From: Manihot esculenta
Taxonomy: Eukaryota > Streptophyta > Magnoliopsida > Malpighiales > Euphorbiaceae
NCBI RefSeq assembly: GCF_001659605.2
Contig: NC_035171.2
Location: 27,073,825 to 27,137,824 of the forward strand
Reading direction: 5' to 3'
Length of the DNA: 64,000 bases
The notes beneath the pieces were generated by a model. The model worked only from the letters and a program-made list of their open reading frames with translations. It made no database searches and was not told the origin of the DNA. Position numbers and translations under genes: made by a program. Shown here piece by piece: positions 11,014-23,437 of this stretch. Numbering within the stretch: position 1 is the stretch's first letter; every line of letters begins with the position of its first letter.

Positions 11014-12804
11014 GTCTACCGATGGAGAAAGACCTAAATTTGCACAACTATATGTGTATGACACTGACCATGAATTGTAGAATAGAAAGTTATTATTTGC
11101 ATGTAATACTTCTATAAACCAAACAGTGGTCCAAAATCTTATTAAGATGTTCAATTCTCACAATAAGATTGTTAAGTCTTTCAAAATGGCAAGAGATCGG
11201 TTCGTAGAAAATTATTTTATACCAATAAAGTTGAAATTGATCAGTAGACGTGCAAGTGATAGCTCACAAAATGTCAACCCAGTTGTTTCTGAAATAGCTA
11301 GTTTGATTGTTGGAGATCTAGGCATGTATGATAAAAATTGAGATATCATTGTTGAATATAATGATAGAAAATTAAAGCGCATAAATATATTGTAGCCAAG
11401 TTTGATGTCCATGCAATGTCCTATTCTCTTCCCTTACGGGGAGGATGTATATAGAGTAGACATTGAATAAGTAATTAAATATTAATTGTCCAAGACTAAT
11501 AAATATGAAATTTGTAACTATGAGAATATTATTCCTCATCAATTAGAATGCAGGCTTTTAGAAGCAATTACACTTTTAAATGGAGGAAGATTATTTTAGC
11601 AATTTATTGTAGATACATTTGCATGTGTTGAAGAAGAGCGATTAAATTTTATTCGTCATAACCAACAACATCTTTGTTCAAAAATTAAAGAAGCTTTTTC
11701 TATCGAGATTGCAATGGAAATGATGTTGGCAATTCAATCATTTTAACTTCCAGCTACACTGGGTGCCTTAGATATATATGTTAGAGCATTATCATGATGT
11801 GATGACTCTATGTAAATTTTTATGGATATCCAGACTTATTTATTACTTTTATATGCAATCTTACTTAGATTGAGATTAAGTGAATATTATCTATTATTTT
11901 GGAACAAAGGCTAGAGGATAGATCAAATATTCTATGTAAAGTTTTTAAAGTTAAAGTAGACTACTTAATGAATGATTTTAAAAAGTGTGAGCACTTTGGG
12001 CCTGTAAAATAGAGTTTCAAAAGCGTGATTTACCACATGTCTATTGCTTTGTTTGGCTGGAAAAAAAAAAATCATAAGCTTCGAACAGTTGCAGCTATTG
12101 ATTCTATTATATCAGTTGAGTTACCATAGAAGAAACATGATCCTATTGGTTACAATTCTATTTCGAATTTTATGATTCATAGGCCATATGGTGATATAAA
12201 TCTACATTCGCCATGTATGTATAAAGGGTGTTGTTCAAAATTTTATCCGAAGAAATTTATATCTCATACGTTTATTAACAACAGTGGATTCTCCATGTAC
12301 CTGCACAAAGATAATGGTTCATTTGTAAAAAAAAAGAAAAAAAAAAAGACATAAAATAGACAACAGATTTGTAGTTTCCCATCATAGGGATTTAATTATA
12401 AAATATCAAACACATATAAATATAGAGTTTGTTGTGTGACTATTTGAATATAATATTTATTTAAGTATATTAATAAAGGTCCTAATAAAATAAAAGTCGT
12501 CATTCAAACAAATCATCATGATAATACAATTGAGGAATCTTCAAAAAATCACAACGATGAGATTAAAAAACTACTTAGATTGTCAATATATCTTTCATTG
12601 CGAAGCTGCCCGAAAATTATTTGAATTTTCAATTCATTGTAGAGAACTCGCTATTGAATGACTGTCTATTTATTTGCCACTAAAAAACACAGTGGTATAT
12701 AAATAAAATTAGAGTTTGCAATCAATTATTGTTAGGCCTGATTGGAAAAAAAACAATGTTAACAGAATGGATGAAAATTAATTCTTTCTATGAGGATGCA
12801 CGCT

Positions 12805-13294
12805 AGGGGTGAACAGTATTCGATTCAAATAAAAAAAATCGATCGAACCGAATTAATTTGAAAATTCAGTTCGAATTTTTATTCAGTTCGGTTTTCTATT
12901 CATTTTGGTTCGGTTTTTAATTTCAAAAATTTTGTTATTTTGATTTGGTTCGATTTTGATGAGAAAAAATAAAAAAATCGAATCGAACCGATTAGTGATA
13001 ATATTATATTATTTTCGATAATATTATATTATTTTCAATAATATAGAGAGATTAGATCATATTAAAGTTAAAATATTTTAATTAAATTTTAAAATACTAA
13101 AAATAAAGTGTAAAAAATAAAAAAATTATTAAAAATTCAAATTGAATCGAATCGAACCGAATAAGACCAGTTCAATTTAATTCGGTTTCTAACCAAAATT
13201 AGTTCGGTTTGATTTTTATAAATACTAAAACTTCAGTTTTCGGTTTATTCAGTTCGATTCAATTTTGAACCGAACTGACCGAATACTCACCCTT
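12805..13294. mobile_element. foldback MITE, AGGGGTGA family, copy 1 (490 bp)
   Basis: The ends are AGGGGTGAACAG and, inverted, AAGGGTGAGTAT. Long arms are made of degenerate repeats of TTCGGTT/AACCGAA in inverted orientation around an AT-rich core. The flanks GATGCACGCT and AATGCATCCA agree at 6 of 10 positions, compatible with an old 10-bp target duplication. It interrupts the Helitron protein frame. It is the same family as the element at 53690-54158. Confidence 0.82.
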
Positions 13295-14644
13295 AATGCA
13301 TCCACATTGACTTAGATTGAATTTCAATGCATTGGGTATGAAAGGAAAAGATAAACTAGGGACTAGAAAAAAAAACAAGGTTGATGCATAGGATGAATGC
13401 CATATGTTCATTCGAATGCTGAAGAATTTTGTTATTTAAGAATGTTATTAAATGTTATGAGGAATCCTAAAAATTTTGATGAAATTAAAGAAGTTAATTC
13501 CATTGTATATCATACATATCAATCTACTTGCTTTGTCAGGGGATGTTAGGTAATGGTATTTCATTTTTATTTTTATCTAGTTGATGAACAGCTCATTCAA
13601 AATTAAAAATTTTTATTAAAATAAATGAAAATTAAACATATGACATCAAAAAAGGTACTCAATTAGCTGCACTCATACACTAAAGTTCTTTAATAATATA
13701 GAATGAAATGCCTATGAATCATAGATACGATTTTGAAGCCATTGATAAGTATTTGAGAGATATTTTAGCAAATGATGAATTTATCTTAGAACAGTCATAT
13801 GATGGAAAAATTATATTATTAGGATGTGATATTAGATAGATACTATATGTTATTGTTAATGGAAGTAAAAAAGATATATTAAATGTATCGAAAAATTAAC
13901 CGTAAATATTAGAGACAGTAAAAAAAGGTTTTTGGATTGGATTTTATCCACAAGAGATGGTGCTAGTGAGGTAATTACATTGCCTCATATAGATAAAGAG
14001 AAATTTTGGATACAAATACCAAATAACTTGATTATTTCAAGTTACGATGATGCTTTGACTAATGTAATTTATGCAGTTAAGAGAATTTTTAAGAAAAGCA
14101 CAATGATTTTTTATATCTTAAAAAGAGAACAATTATAACTCCAACTAATGAAATTGTTGATGAAATAAATTTTAAATAAAATATTGTCTATGGTGTCTAA
14201 AGAAAAAATTTACTATAACTTTTATTTCATTTGTAAAACTTCAACAAATTCCGAAGAATTAGAGACAACATATCTTGTATAATCTTTAAACACTTTAGAA
14301 TTTAATTGCCTCCATCAACATAAATTAAATTTAAAAATAAATACTCTAGAAAAGCGTGTAATTATTGTAATTATCATAACCAGTTCTTTTGCAAGAAAGT
14401 ATATATACCTAAAATGATTTTATCGGAGAGTCATGAATGATGGTCATTTATTTTAAAAAGAAGACAATTTCCAGTTAGAGTTTATTATTATATGACCATT
14501 AATAAAAGCTAAGATCAAACCTTAAAATGTATTGAAATTTATTTAAATACATCTGTATTTTGTCATGGTCAATTATATGTTGCTTTATCAAGAGTCACTT
14601 CAAGAAGAGGAATAAAGATTACTTTACCATTTGATACTTGATGT

Positions 14645-15200
14645 TACACAATAATCGCAGGTTATGAGCTGTCACCGTAAAATAAGACTACGTGGTAAGG
14701 GTTTGATAATTGGAAGGCTCGGACGATCGAGGTGCTCGACTCTTCATCAAGACTCGCCCAATTTAGAGTAGGTCAAGTCTTCATATTAAGTTACCGTTAG
14801 AGGTAATTTAGTAGATTTCTGTTATGCTTGTAATCGTGGGATTCCCGGCCAATTAGCCAGCAAGACCTCTTATCAATTAGCTAGCTACATCATTACCAAA
14901 TTATCAGAAAATGATATGATTAATCACCTCTTATAGTATAAAAGCGGGTGATTAAAGAGATAAAGATACGCTATTTTATTACACAACTACTCTTGAGTTT
15001 TAAACATTATACTTGTCATTCTTTTCAACTTACTGACTTAAGTATCGGAATGGTTGCCGTAAACACTAATTACCTTACGTTTTTTATCTTGCAGGTGGAC
15101 CAATCACAGCATAACTCCGTTGGACCAATCACAACACAGCTCTATTGTGTTATCTTACTAAAGGAACTACACATTAAGTCGTCATTCTATCACATAATTA
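14645..15200 (+). repeat. solo-LTR-like fragment, probably Tat-type Ty3/gypsy
   Basis: A more GC-balanced block interrupts the Helitron between its helicase and RPA parts. It has a promoter-like TATAGTATAAAAG (14935) followed about 100 bases later by TGACTTAAGTATCGGAATGG and a CTTGCAGGTGG motif. That R-U5 arrangement is typical of plant Tat-lineage gypsy LTRs. No internal coding region, second LTR or convincing target duplication is visible, so the edges are approximate and a solo LTR is inferred. Confidence 0.55.
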
Positions 15201-15389
15201 ATGCAAAATGCTTTTATTAAAAAAGCTAAATTAGATGACACGATAATTTCATTGATCGGTTTCCTTTTCTAGATTTTGAAGAAATCAATAAAATAGATAG
15301 TGATGATGCAATTTTTTATAGGTTTAATTTAATTTTTCTTAACAAGAGATACAATATTAGCTAATTATTTCAATGTATTTGCAATAATT

Positions 15390-16290
15390 TAACTAAGTAA
15401 ATTATTTGTTGAATATAGATATTCTTGGACAAGTTGGTTTTGTTGGTCATGTTCAAATGGTGTGAATGGACAATAGAATCGATCAGAAAATGACAGCAAA
15501 ATAAAAAACACAAGGTAAAATTTATGAAATTTTTTCTAATGATTTGTCAATTTCAATTTTTAGATTTTATTCCATGTGAATTTTCTGAGTATAGGTAAGA
15601 AGAGATAAATATTACATTACGGGAAAAAGTAGCAATTAATTTTCTGACTTTTGATATTTTTGAAAAAGAAAAATATATCCAGTTATTATTGCATTCATTA
15701 ACATGTGAGTTAAATGTTTCAAAGGTATTTATTTTATTTTAAATAAATAAATATATTTTTAAAAATAATAATATGAAATTTAATTATTTTTCTTCTACTC
15801 AGATGCTATCAGTGTTAATAGCACTCTATCCACAGAAATTCATGTTAATTCAGAGAATCTTGAGATTGTTGAATTTATAAAAAGCGATTATAAGTAAGCT
15901 TTATTTTAATTAATGATTTTTCCTTTCCAGCTATTATACATTCTTTTTTTTTTTTTTTTTCATGTTTTCCAAATACAACCTTCTAGAAAATACGGCAAAA
16001 ATTGAAAAATCCAAACCAAAGAGTCTAGTATTTGTTCAGAGCTCTTTGTCTAAGAAGCTTGAAGAAATGTTTAAAAAAAGCTTGATCTCTCCACTATTGA
16101 AGATAGCTGCAGTTTTCTACTCATTTTGAGTATTGGTTCTTCTCCATTGTAATTGTTATCAGATCCAAAACTATCATATGATTTTACTTCTAGTCAAATT
16201 GAATTAGCAATTAAAAAGAAAAAGCCAAGATTTGAGTATGTTTTTGTCAAAGAATATTCTAAGTGGAATAAGCAAAGAATGTAGAAGATT
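15390..16290 (+). pseudogene. Helitron-associated RPA70-like (OB-fold) remnant
   Basis: Broken plus-strand pieces resemble plant RPA large-subunit OB folds, which often accompany Helitrons. They are DILGQVGFVGHVQMV-like (about 15417; one frame change needed), a segment encoding FSNDLSISIFRFYSM (about 15530), EINITLREKVAINFLTFDIF (about 15606) with the following LLLHSLTCELNVSKV, and DAISVNSTLSTEIHVNSENL (about 15804). Introns or decay separate them. RPA binds single-stranded DNA; no intact frame remains. Confidence 0.5.
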
Positions 16291-16299
16291 TTTTTTTTT

Positions 16300-17090
16300 T
16301 TTTTATCTTTATTATATATATTTAACTTATATTATTATAATAATTAATTTAATTTATTTACGACCAAGGTAAAGAAAAAGATCAGTGAATTTTAAATAAT
16401 TTTATATGTATTAAAATAAATGATTTATGAACTATTGGTAAATTTTTATATTAAACTTTGGTACTGCCACATTGCGTTGGTATCTTTATAGTATAATAGG
16501 TTTGATGGATTAAATTATGGATTTAGTTTGTTACAATATTAATAAAATAAGGGCTTAATTTAAATTGAATTATAAGCTTTATATTTCAAACAAATTATAT
16601 TACTATTTAATTTTTATAATATAATATAAAAAAAATTTATTAATGAATTATTTAATTTTAAAAAATATATTAAACATCTTTAATATTTTTTAAAAAACTA
16701 TTAATTATTTTTTTCATTAATTTTATTCATTAAATAATTACTATTTAAAATTACAAAAAAATCTACTAATTAATTTTTATACATTAAAAATACATAAAGC
16801 AGAAAGCTTATACACACATCAACATAACTATCAGCAATACCCCTTTGGGCCAAAGCAGATTAACTTTTTAGGTTAGCCACTTGGGCATTTAAACTTCTAG
16901 AGTCAATGCCGAGGCTAAAGTATTCATCAACACAGAATTTACATTCAGTAAAAATAAAATATACATTTAACAAATTTAAATTAATCATAATTTAGCTAGA
17001 ATTAAATTTGATAAAAATAATATAATTTTAATTTTTTAATTAAATCAATAAAATTTATTTTTTTTTAAAACGAAGAGTTAAATATAATAG
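16300..17090. other. AT-rich stretch, nothing recognised
   Basis: Mostly A/T with oligo-T and oligo-A tracts. A slightly more complex patch at 16830-16940 has no recognised similarity. No open frame of note. Confidence 0.6.
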
Positions 17091-17096
17091 TACATT

Positions 17097-17215
17097 GCAC
17101 TCACATACTTAATCTAGTAGTAAATAGATTTGAGTAAATATGAGAGATCTCAGATTCTACTCCGCCAACTCTCGATCCCCAATCCCGATCCCAATTCACA
17201 AAAAAAAAAAAAAAA
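17097..17215 (+). mobile_element. putative tRNA-derived SINE with A-tail
   Basis: A Pol III A-box-like TAGTAGTAAATAG (17115-17127) is followed 25 bases later by a B-box-like GATTCTACTCC (17153-17163), then about 35 bases of unique sequence and a 16-base A run (17200-17215). Size, box spacing and tail fit a plant SINE. The flanks ATAGTACATT and ATAGCAGTATATT are similar but not identical, so the target duplication is tentative. It lies about 120 bases beyond the 3' homology limit of gene A. Confidence 0.6.
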
Positions 17216-17472
17216 TAGCAGTATATTAAGAACAAACTCCTATTTAATATATTCCCATTAAAAACTTTTAGAGGAGCAACCGATTCTGTCTGCCCTTTAC
17301 ATCCATTACTGATTATTATCACAAATAACTCAAAAAAAACACCTTTTAAGTTTTGACAGTTAACATGCTAGAATACCAAAATATCTTGGGTTCCAAGTAC
17401 ATAGTGCATATATAAACTGGGCTGGTGTAGGCGAAAAAGGTTCATTTCTACCTCACCTCCTGGCCTAAGCAT

Positions 17473-20400
17473 CTAGCTTGTGCTGGTAGCATACCGCTTC
17501 TCTTCTTCATAATAAAGGTTGAAACCCAAGATTTCCTTTATTTCTTCAAAAGTTGGCATCGTTCCAGGTGGGGGAATCCGACCTCCTTTAATGGCAGTTA
17601 GCGAATCCTGAAAATAAGCAGTAAAAACTTTATATTTTTATGCATTTTTCAGTTAATTATTATCTTCAGATTCAAATATAGATTCTCATGTTTTCTAGGT
17701 TTCACCAAACAACCAACCTAGCCGGGAAGAAGTTGATGCTTCTTTATTCAAATACAGCAAAAACTTGTAATGCCCAATCAAACAACGACTGGAAAGTTCA
17801 CCCCAAGTTGCTGTTCTTAAATTAAGATTCATCAGACTAATAAATAAAGGACTGGTATCCCCAGAATCTCATGTCTATGTAACACAAACAGTGCAAAACA
17901 ATATTATCAATATTTATATTCTCATATTCTTTGTATAATGAAAATATAAAAAGCCATACATCTTTACTATACTACTTTATGCAGTTAAGCATGATGCATT
18001 ATGTACAGAATAGGTCAGAAACAGAAAAGGATCAGCACTAATGAATGTTTTAGAAATGGTTTCATGTTAAACTTGATTAAATCGGGTTTTCCCATAATTA
18101 TTCATCCAATGGAAAAAGGTTTGATAGAAGGTTCAAACACAAATATTCTTTCTTTCAAAGGTTTAGAAATATGACCTGCATCGCTTGTATAGCTACCCCG
18201 ATCAAGGAAAGTGGGTAAACCACAACTTTATATCCCAGTTCCTCAAGTTCCGATGGACTAAGTATTGGAGTTTTTCCCCCTCCTTCGAGCATGTTGGCCT
18301 GCATAGCAATGCAAAAGCTTTATCAGCATCCAAAACCTGGTCCACAATACTCGAACAGCCAGAACTGCATTCATATACACCGTTACATTCTTTAATTATG
18401 CTAATAAAATTTAAGTTCTAACCAAGAACTTATTTAAAGTGATAGCAGAGGTAACTCCCACAACATTTATGAATATCATATGCTTCAGCAAAGTCTTCTG
18501 GGTTTTATTCATTGCAGGTGCCCTGTATGTTTGACAGTAATTCACCTCATCATTAGAGAATATGCCTTTCGAGAGAAGAATCTATCCCTGATACTGATCG
18601 GGTGAAAAACATGTGGTAGAAGACCTAGTACTTTGAAGGTTTGTTCTAGAAGAAGGTTCAAAGGAGCTGGAGCTAAGGAAGATGAGTTGGCAGAAACTTC
18701 TGGAAAGAAGAAATAGTTAGAGAGAATTGGCAAGTGCAGGAGAAGAAACAGAATAGCATGTGAGGAGACCATGTGAACAGGAGGAACCTATACATAGATA
18801 CAAGAAATTAAGAATAGTATAGAAGGTGTGAAAAATATTGTTTGTTTTGTTCTTGCATATTGCTGGCCAGTGCTATGCCTTCTGGATTTGTTGTTTTCTT
18901 GATCATTATTCTTCCGTATTAAGAAGTAGAGTGAAGAGCGACCGAGTATTTCATAGTAATTCAGTGAAACCCTTCTGGGAAACATTTATTCAATACAACA
19001 TTACAATGTCATTTCAATTCAACTCCTCTCAAGTTCTTAACCCTATCAATATGAACAACTTAAGTGGACCATTAATGTGTTGAATACCTTGTTCTTTCCA
19101 GCTACAAGGAAGTAAATCACGATTTGCATCATCAATAAAAACCACTTTTTATCACATGATTAATTATGTGAATAGGTACATGACCCAAAAAGGCAACCAA
19201 AAGGATTCCAACCAAGGAAAAAAGTGAAAAACGATAAAATTTTGGATCATTGTTTCAGAACTATTGATAAACCTAATATCCACATAATTGAATCTAACCG
19301 TAAATATTTCTGGGACATGATGAAATCACTTATACAGATATAACATAAAGACATTAATTACTCAAAAGATATTATAAGTTTATGGTGTTACTAAAGAAAC
19401 AATCTGTACCATTTTAGGAACTTGGGGAGCGACTTCACAGAAAGACTTCATTTCTTCTCTTGAAGTTAGTGCATCTATAAAAAGAACATCTGCTCCAGCA
19501 TCAGCAAAAGCTCTTGACCTCCAAAGTGATTCATCCAAGGATATTGCTTGACGAGAATCAGTTCGTGCAACAATAACAATGTCTGAGCCAGTCTCTTCCC
19601 GAGCATCAACGGCTGCTTTTATCCGCATCACTGCTTCTTCTCTAGACACCACTTTCCTACCACGTGTATGACCACAAGCTTTCGGAGACACCTTACATGG
19701 TCAGATTCAAAAGCAACATTAATAGGAAAAAAAATTATTTGTAGCTTAAACAATGACTGGAAGAATATTGGTTCGAGTAAATAAAAAATATGACACATGT
19801 ACCTAATAAAAGGAAGGTCAGGCCTAATGATCTGGTACTATTTAGTTTATCCATAATATTATCTAGAAAGTAATTGAAGACTGTAATTCAAGTTTTCAAG
19901 TTCACAGCCAGACACTCGGACAAAATATAAGAAAAACAAAAGATTTATCCATTTACATCTCCATATTACACGTAAAAACTGAGACAAAATAAAACAATAG
20001 ATTTATACACTCAAATTACATCTGCATATTATATATAGAATGGTACTATTTTGAACATCGAGAACAAATGAATTTTTTTTCCCTACTTCTTTATCAACCT
20101 GAAATACAATAAGATGTGATATGTTGTCCCATGTATCTCAAATAATTTGTTCCCTCATAATAATTACGTTGACATTAAGATTAAGTTCTACTTTGTTTTT
20201 CTCAATTTTTAGTAATTATGTAAAAGGAAAAATAACCTTAGATTACATTTAGTTTTCATCAATATGGATATAGAACTACAAGTTTGACATATCAAAATAT
20301 ATGTTTCATTGCACTTATTATTATTTTTAGACTTGTGGTTCATTATATTGATTAACTAATATATGTAAATATGTGAAAATCACTTTTCAATTTTTTCATT

Positions 20401-22669
20401 TTACTTGAAACCACATCAAAGCAAATTCCTCCAGCTTTGCTAATTAACTTATGGACATAGAGAGAGAATCAAAAAGAAAACCAAGGAAAAATTAAGCAAT
20501 GAAATCAGGAATATATGTATGCATGCTTGCGTATAGGTAAAATTTAAATAATACAAACCTGATCTTCAAGAAGGATTCCTGCAAAGCCAGCTTTTATAAA
20601 TCCCTTGATAGTTCTTTTGACATTCATGGCATTTCCATAGCCATTATCACCATCCCCAATTACAGGAATTGACACAGCTTGAGTGATTAGTTGCCCCTGA
20701 TCCACCATTTCCCCATAGGAAATAAATCCAGTATCAGGCAATCCCAATCTAGCAGCTGATATTGAAAATCCTAATGGATGGAGAAAATACTGTGAATAAA
20801 CTTGTTTCTCTTTGAAACTACTACACAAGAAAACAAAGTACACAAGGAAACAAACTTACCATACACAGACCCTTATAATGGAATTCAATCAAATATGCAG
20901 AGATTAACAGATAAAAAAATTTAGACTGCATCCGATGCTGATGGTAAATAATCATCAGATTCATGCATTCCAATCACTTCAACGAAATTAGATCAATTAT
21001 CTCCCTGTAGCATTAGTAGCACTTTCCTTTGTCAAGCTGCAATAAACTCAGTACCATAACAAAATCCTGATGAAAAAAAATTTACATCTAACAATCCGAT
21101 CATCCATTTCCTAACTGTTCATATCAAAGACTATTATATAGGCTATGTTTGGTTGGGGGTAACTTAGAAAGGAAAGTTCTACTTCCCAGAAAGTATGAAA
21201 TGTTGACTTATTTGGTTGGCATAATTTTATAACTTCCCGGAAAGTTGTTTTGTGTTACTTTCCCTCTATAAGGAAAGTAAATTTTCTTCCCAATCCAAGT
21301 AACTTCAAGTTACTTTCATTATTTTCTATTTTACCCTTTTTGTTTTTTTTTTCATAATTAAGTATTTAGGTGAAAATTAGTAGAAAATTGAAGATTATGT
21401 TTATTGATAGACAATGATGTGTGAGAAATTTTATAATATAATTTTATTCAAGTTATATATTCATTCAAATAAAGAAAGAAATTAATTAAATTAAACATAA
21501 TTACTATTATCATAAAAAAAATAATATATTGATTATTATGTGAGTTGAGTATTTACTTTTCAAAATTTAAGTATTTGGTCAATATATAATTTTCTTTATT
21601 AAATTGAATATTATATTTTAAATATTATATATATATTTGGAGTAGAGATGTTTATATTATTTTTATAATCACACTTCATTTACATCCTGAAAATTTAACA
21701 TACCAACCAAATGCATTTAAATTATACTTCCTAAAAAATAACTTCATGGAAATGTACTTCCCAATAAATTAACTTCCAAGAACTAGACCATTTTGAACCA
21801 ACCATTTTGAACCAACCATTTTGAACCAAACGAGGCCATAGATACAGGTCAAGAACATTTGCATCCATAATGAAGAACAAGTGAACACTAAAGTTAAGGA
21901 ATACCATAAGGAAAAATTACTATCAAGTCCCCATATTTGTAGAAAACTTATTAATTCATTCTTATTTCAAATTTACCCAAAAAAATTTTTGGCCTTCCAG
22001 TCGAAGAAATATCAACTGAACAACATGAATATTTAGAATTATATAGATTAACTAATGCAACTTACAGGACTAAAAAATATAAAATATTCAAGGGCACTAA
22101 TGATTTTTTTTAACAGAAGAATTAGAGATAAATTTGTTTTAACTGAGTAATTTCCAAATAAGGACAAATTAGTAAACTGCAAGAAAATTAAGGGACTTGT
22201 ACTTCACCCATGTCATATCCTTTGAACAAGAACTCTCTCTGTTCGATCCCAATAAAAGCAAATCCCTTTCTTGATTTTGATTGTAACATTAAAAAACTGC
22301 ATAAATCATAGAAACAAATAGAAAACACATACCACTAGTGAAGCAGTAATTGAATCCCGCTCTCTCGATAAGCTTAGCACTAAGAGCATCGAAACAAGCA
22401 GGGCCCAGGTGGACACCGGGCGAGTCAAGAATCATGCGCAGCGCCTTGGCCGGAGAAGTTCTCTCGGCAGAGCAAGTTACCACGCTTTGAGACATCCTTG
22501 TCGTAGAGAAAGTAGCTTCAGATTTTTGAAATGTTAGATTGTGAGGGATGAAAAGTGACCGTATAGAATTGAAATTCGAATTAGAGAATGAATTGGGAGA
22601 GGTATAGGATTTAGCAAGAGAGACTCGATAATTTCTGCAACTGCAAGCTCCAGCAGATAGAGAGTTCAC
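17473..22669 (-). CDS. CPPM-like PEP mutase/ICL family protein, plastid-targeted (gene A, 362 aa)
   Basis: Five exons, minus strand: 22333-22669, 20559-20770, 19410-19691, 18176-18298, 17473-17607. All junctions are GT-AG, phases are consistent, and the total is 1089 nt. Residues 1 to about 65 are Ser-rich and basic like a chloroplast transit peptide. The enzyme domain follows: AERTSPAKALRMILDSPGVH, then DGDNGYGNAMN (Mg-binding Asp), EDQVSPKACGH (the K-x-C-G-H signature of the isocitrate lyase/PEP mutase superfamily, with its Cys), and ARTDSRQ. Plant relatives are annotated as carboxyvinyl-carboxyphosphonate phosphorylmutase; the substrate of the plant proteins is uncertain. It ends at TAG right after KRYATSTS, where paralogue B has a Gln codon and continues into three more exons. 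About 92% identical to B over exons 2-4 (17 differences in 206 residues). Probably functional as a core-only enzyme. Confidence 0.9.
21141..21837. mobile_element. MITE in intron 1 of gene A (697 bp), absent from paralogue B
   Basis: The ends are GGCTATGTTTGGTT and, inverted, GGCCTCGTTTGGTT (12 of 14 match). ATA flanks both sides (21138-21140, 21838-21840), a 3-bp duplication that suggests the PIF/Harbinger type. In the corresponding intron of gene B (about 41480-41510) the flanks are contiguous, giving an empty site. The right end holds three copies of AACCAACCATTTTG-like 15-mers (21783-21828). There is no coding capacity. Confidence 0.85.
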
Positions 22670-22809
22670 ACCGGATGATCGAGACTTAGCGGCTCGTACT
22701 TTTCAACCTAACCTCTGTTTATTTACATAGAAAATATCAATGGTGGCAATCTCGTAATAATATAAAAGTCTGTGAGAATTTCGAATCTAATACCCAAATT
22801 TTCTTTGAC

Positions 22810-23428
22810 AAATTACACTTTAATTTTTAAATTTTAATATAATTAATAAATTAATTTTTATATTTTTAAAATTAAATATTTAAATTTTTAACTTTTTATT
22901 CCATGTAAATTGAAATTTCTGCTTTAAATTTTTATTTTTTCAATAATAATTTTAATTTCATTTAATTCATAAAAAATATTTATTTATATACATAAAATTA
23001 TTAAGGTAAAATTTAATTTTTAATAAAAAAATAAAGAAATACATATATAAAATTTTACAACTTAAATTAATTTACTCATATTAAATATTAAATATAAATT
23101 TAAAATTTTTTAATATAAATTGTTTAAATTATTATTTATTAAAAAATATTATTTAATTTTAATATTTTAATTTATATTTAAAATTTTTTAAATTTAAAAT
23201 ATAATCAAAAGAATAATGGTTTGCTAATAATTGATTAAAAAATATAATATTATAATTACCTTTGAAAACCCGAGATGAAACTTATTCATAAAGCTTGCAA
23301 ATGGTAAGGCTTCCAATTGGATAGAAGGGTCTTGTGTCTTGACTTTTTTAAAATCTTGTTTATTACAAGTCTTACTATCATTTCTCCTTTTTCAACAACA
23401 GCTATTTACCTTAGGCAGCTAATTTCCA
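22810..23428. other. AT-rich upstream region of gene A, nothing recognised
   Basis: Beyond the duplicated promoter-proximal segment this is extremely AT-rich (oligo A/T and TTAAAT-type words). The promoter of gene A should lie in 22670-22810, but no convincing TATA or motif could be assigned. No coding similarity. Confidence 0.55.
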
Positions 23429-23437
23429 AGTCCAGTC

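Larger units (their letters stand above)
10209..14640 (+). pseudogene. Helitron Rep/helicase-like protein, broken
   Basis: Fragments in several frames match the Helitron replicase-helicase. They are HCGALFWEAE with LHPLCC-like residues (10675-10760), NIRPYNSLFSFT (about 10856), HAIGSLL with PKFAQLYVYDT (10970-11070), EIASLIVGDLG (about 11290), CPILFPYGED (about 11415), LLNGGRLFXQFIVDTF with ACVEEERLNFIRHNQQHL (11570-11670), AAIDSIISVELP to PCMYKGCCSKFYPKKF (12090-12260), RFVVSHHRDLIIKYQ (about 12365) and KNYLDCQYIFHCEAAR (about 12570). After the MITE come NAEEFCYLRMLLNVMRNP (13415-13460), helicase pieces FEAIDKYLRDILANDEF (about 13730) and IQIPNNLIIS (about 14010), and the C-terminal HGQLYVALSRVTSRRGIKI (about 14565-14620). 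The Walker A segment expected between about 13550 and 13720 is missing. Confidence 0.88.
10209..16300 (+). mobile_element. decayed autonomous Helitron, with later insertions
   Basis: The plus strand carries, in the normal Helitron order, a Helitron_like_N (Rep) region, a Pif1-type helicase region and then an RPA-like OB-fold frame. A foldback MITE (12805-13294) and an LTR-like fragment (about 14645-15200) interrupt it. I could not locate the diagnostic TC start or the hairpin-CTRR end, so the limits only bracket the coding remnants. Stops, frameshifts, a 26-bp tandem duplication and a deletion over the helicase ATP site make it non-autonomous now. Confidence 0.8.
17335..22800 (-). repeat. tandem segmental duplication, unit A
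   Basis: Homology to 37640-42160 covers all five exons of gene A, their introns, and short flanks on both sides. Examples are ATATCTTGGGTTCCAAGT near 17380 against ATATCTTGCTTCCAAGT near 37683, and ATGGTGGCAATCTCGTAAT at 22739 and 42070. It stops inside what is intron 5 in gene B, so this copy lost exons 6-8. The units lie about 20 kb apart in the same orientation. Confidence 0.88.

Noticed and set aside
18185..19083. Open frames in introns 3 and 4 of gene A, and similar ones at 38488-38933 in gene B
   Set aside because: They overlap exon 4 in the wrong frame or lie in introns, with no domain. Their presence in both copies only reflects the duplication.
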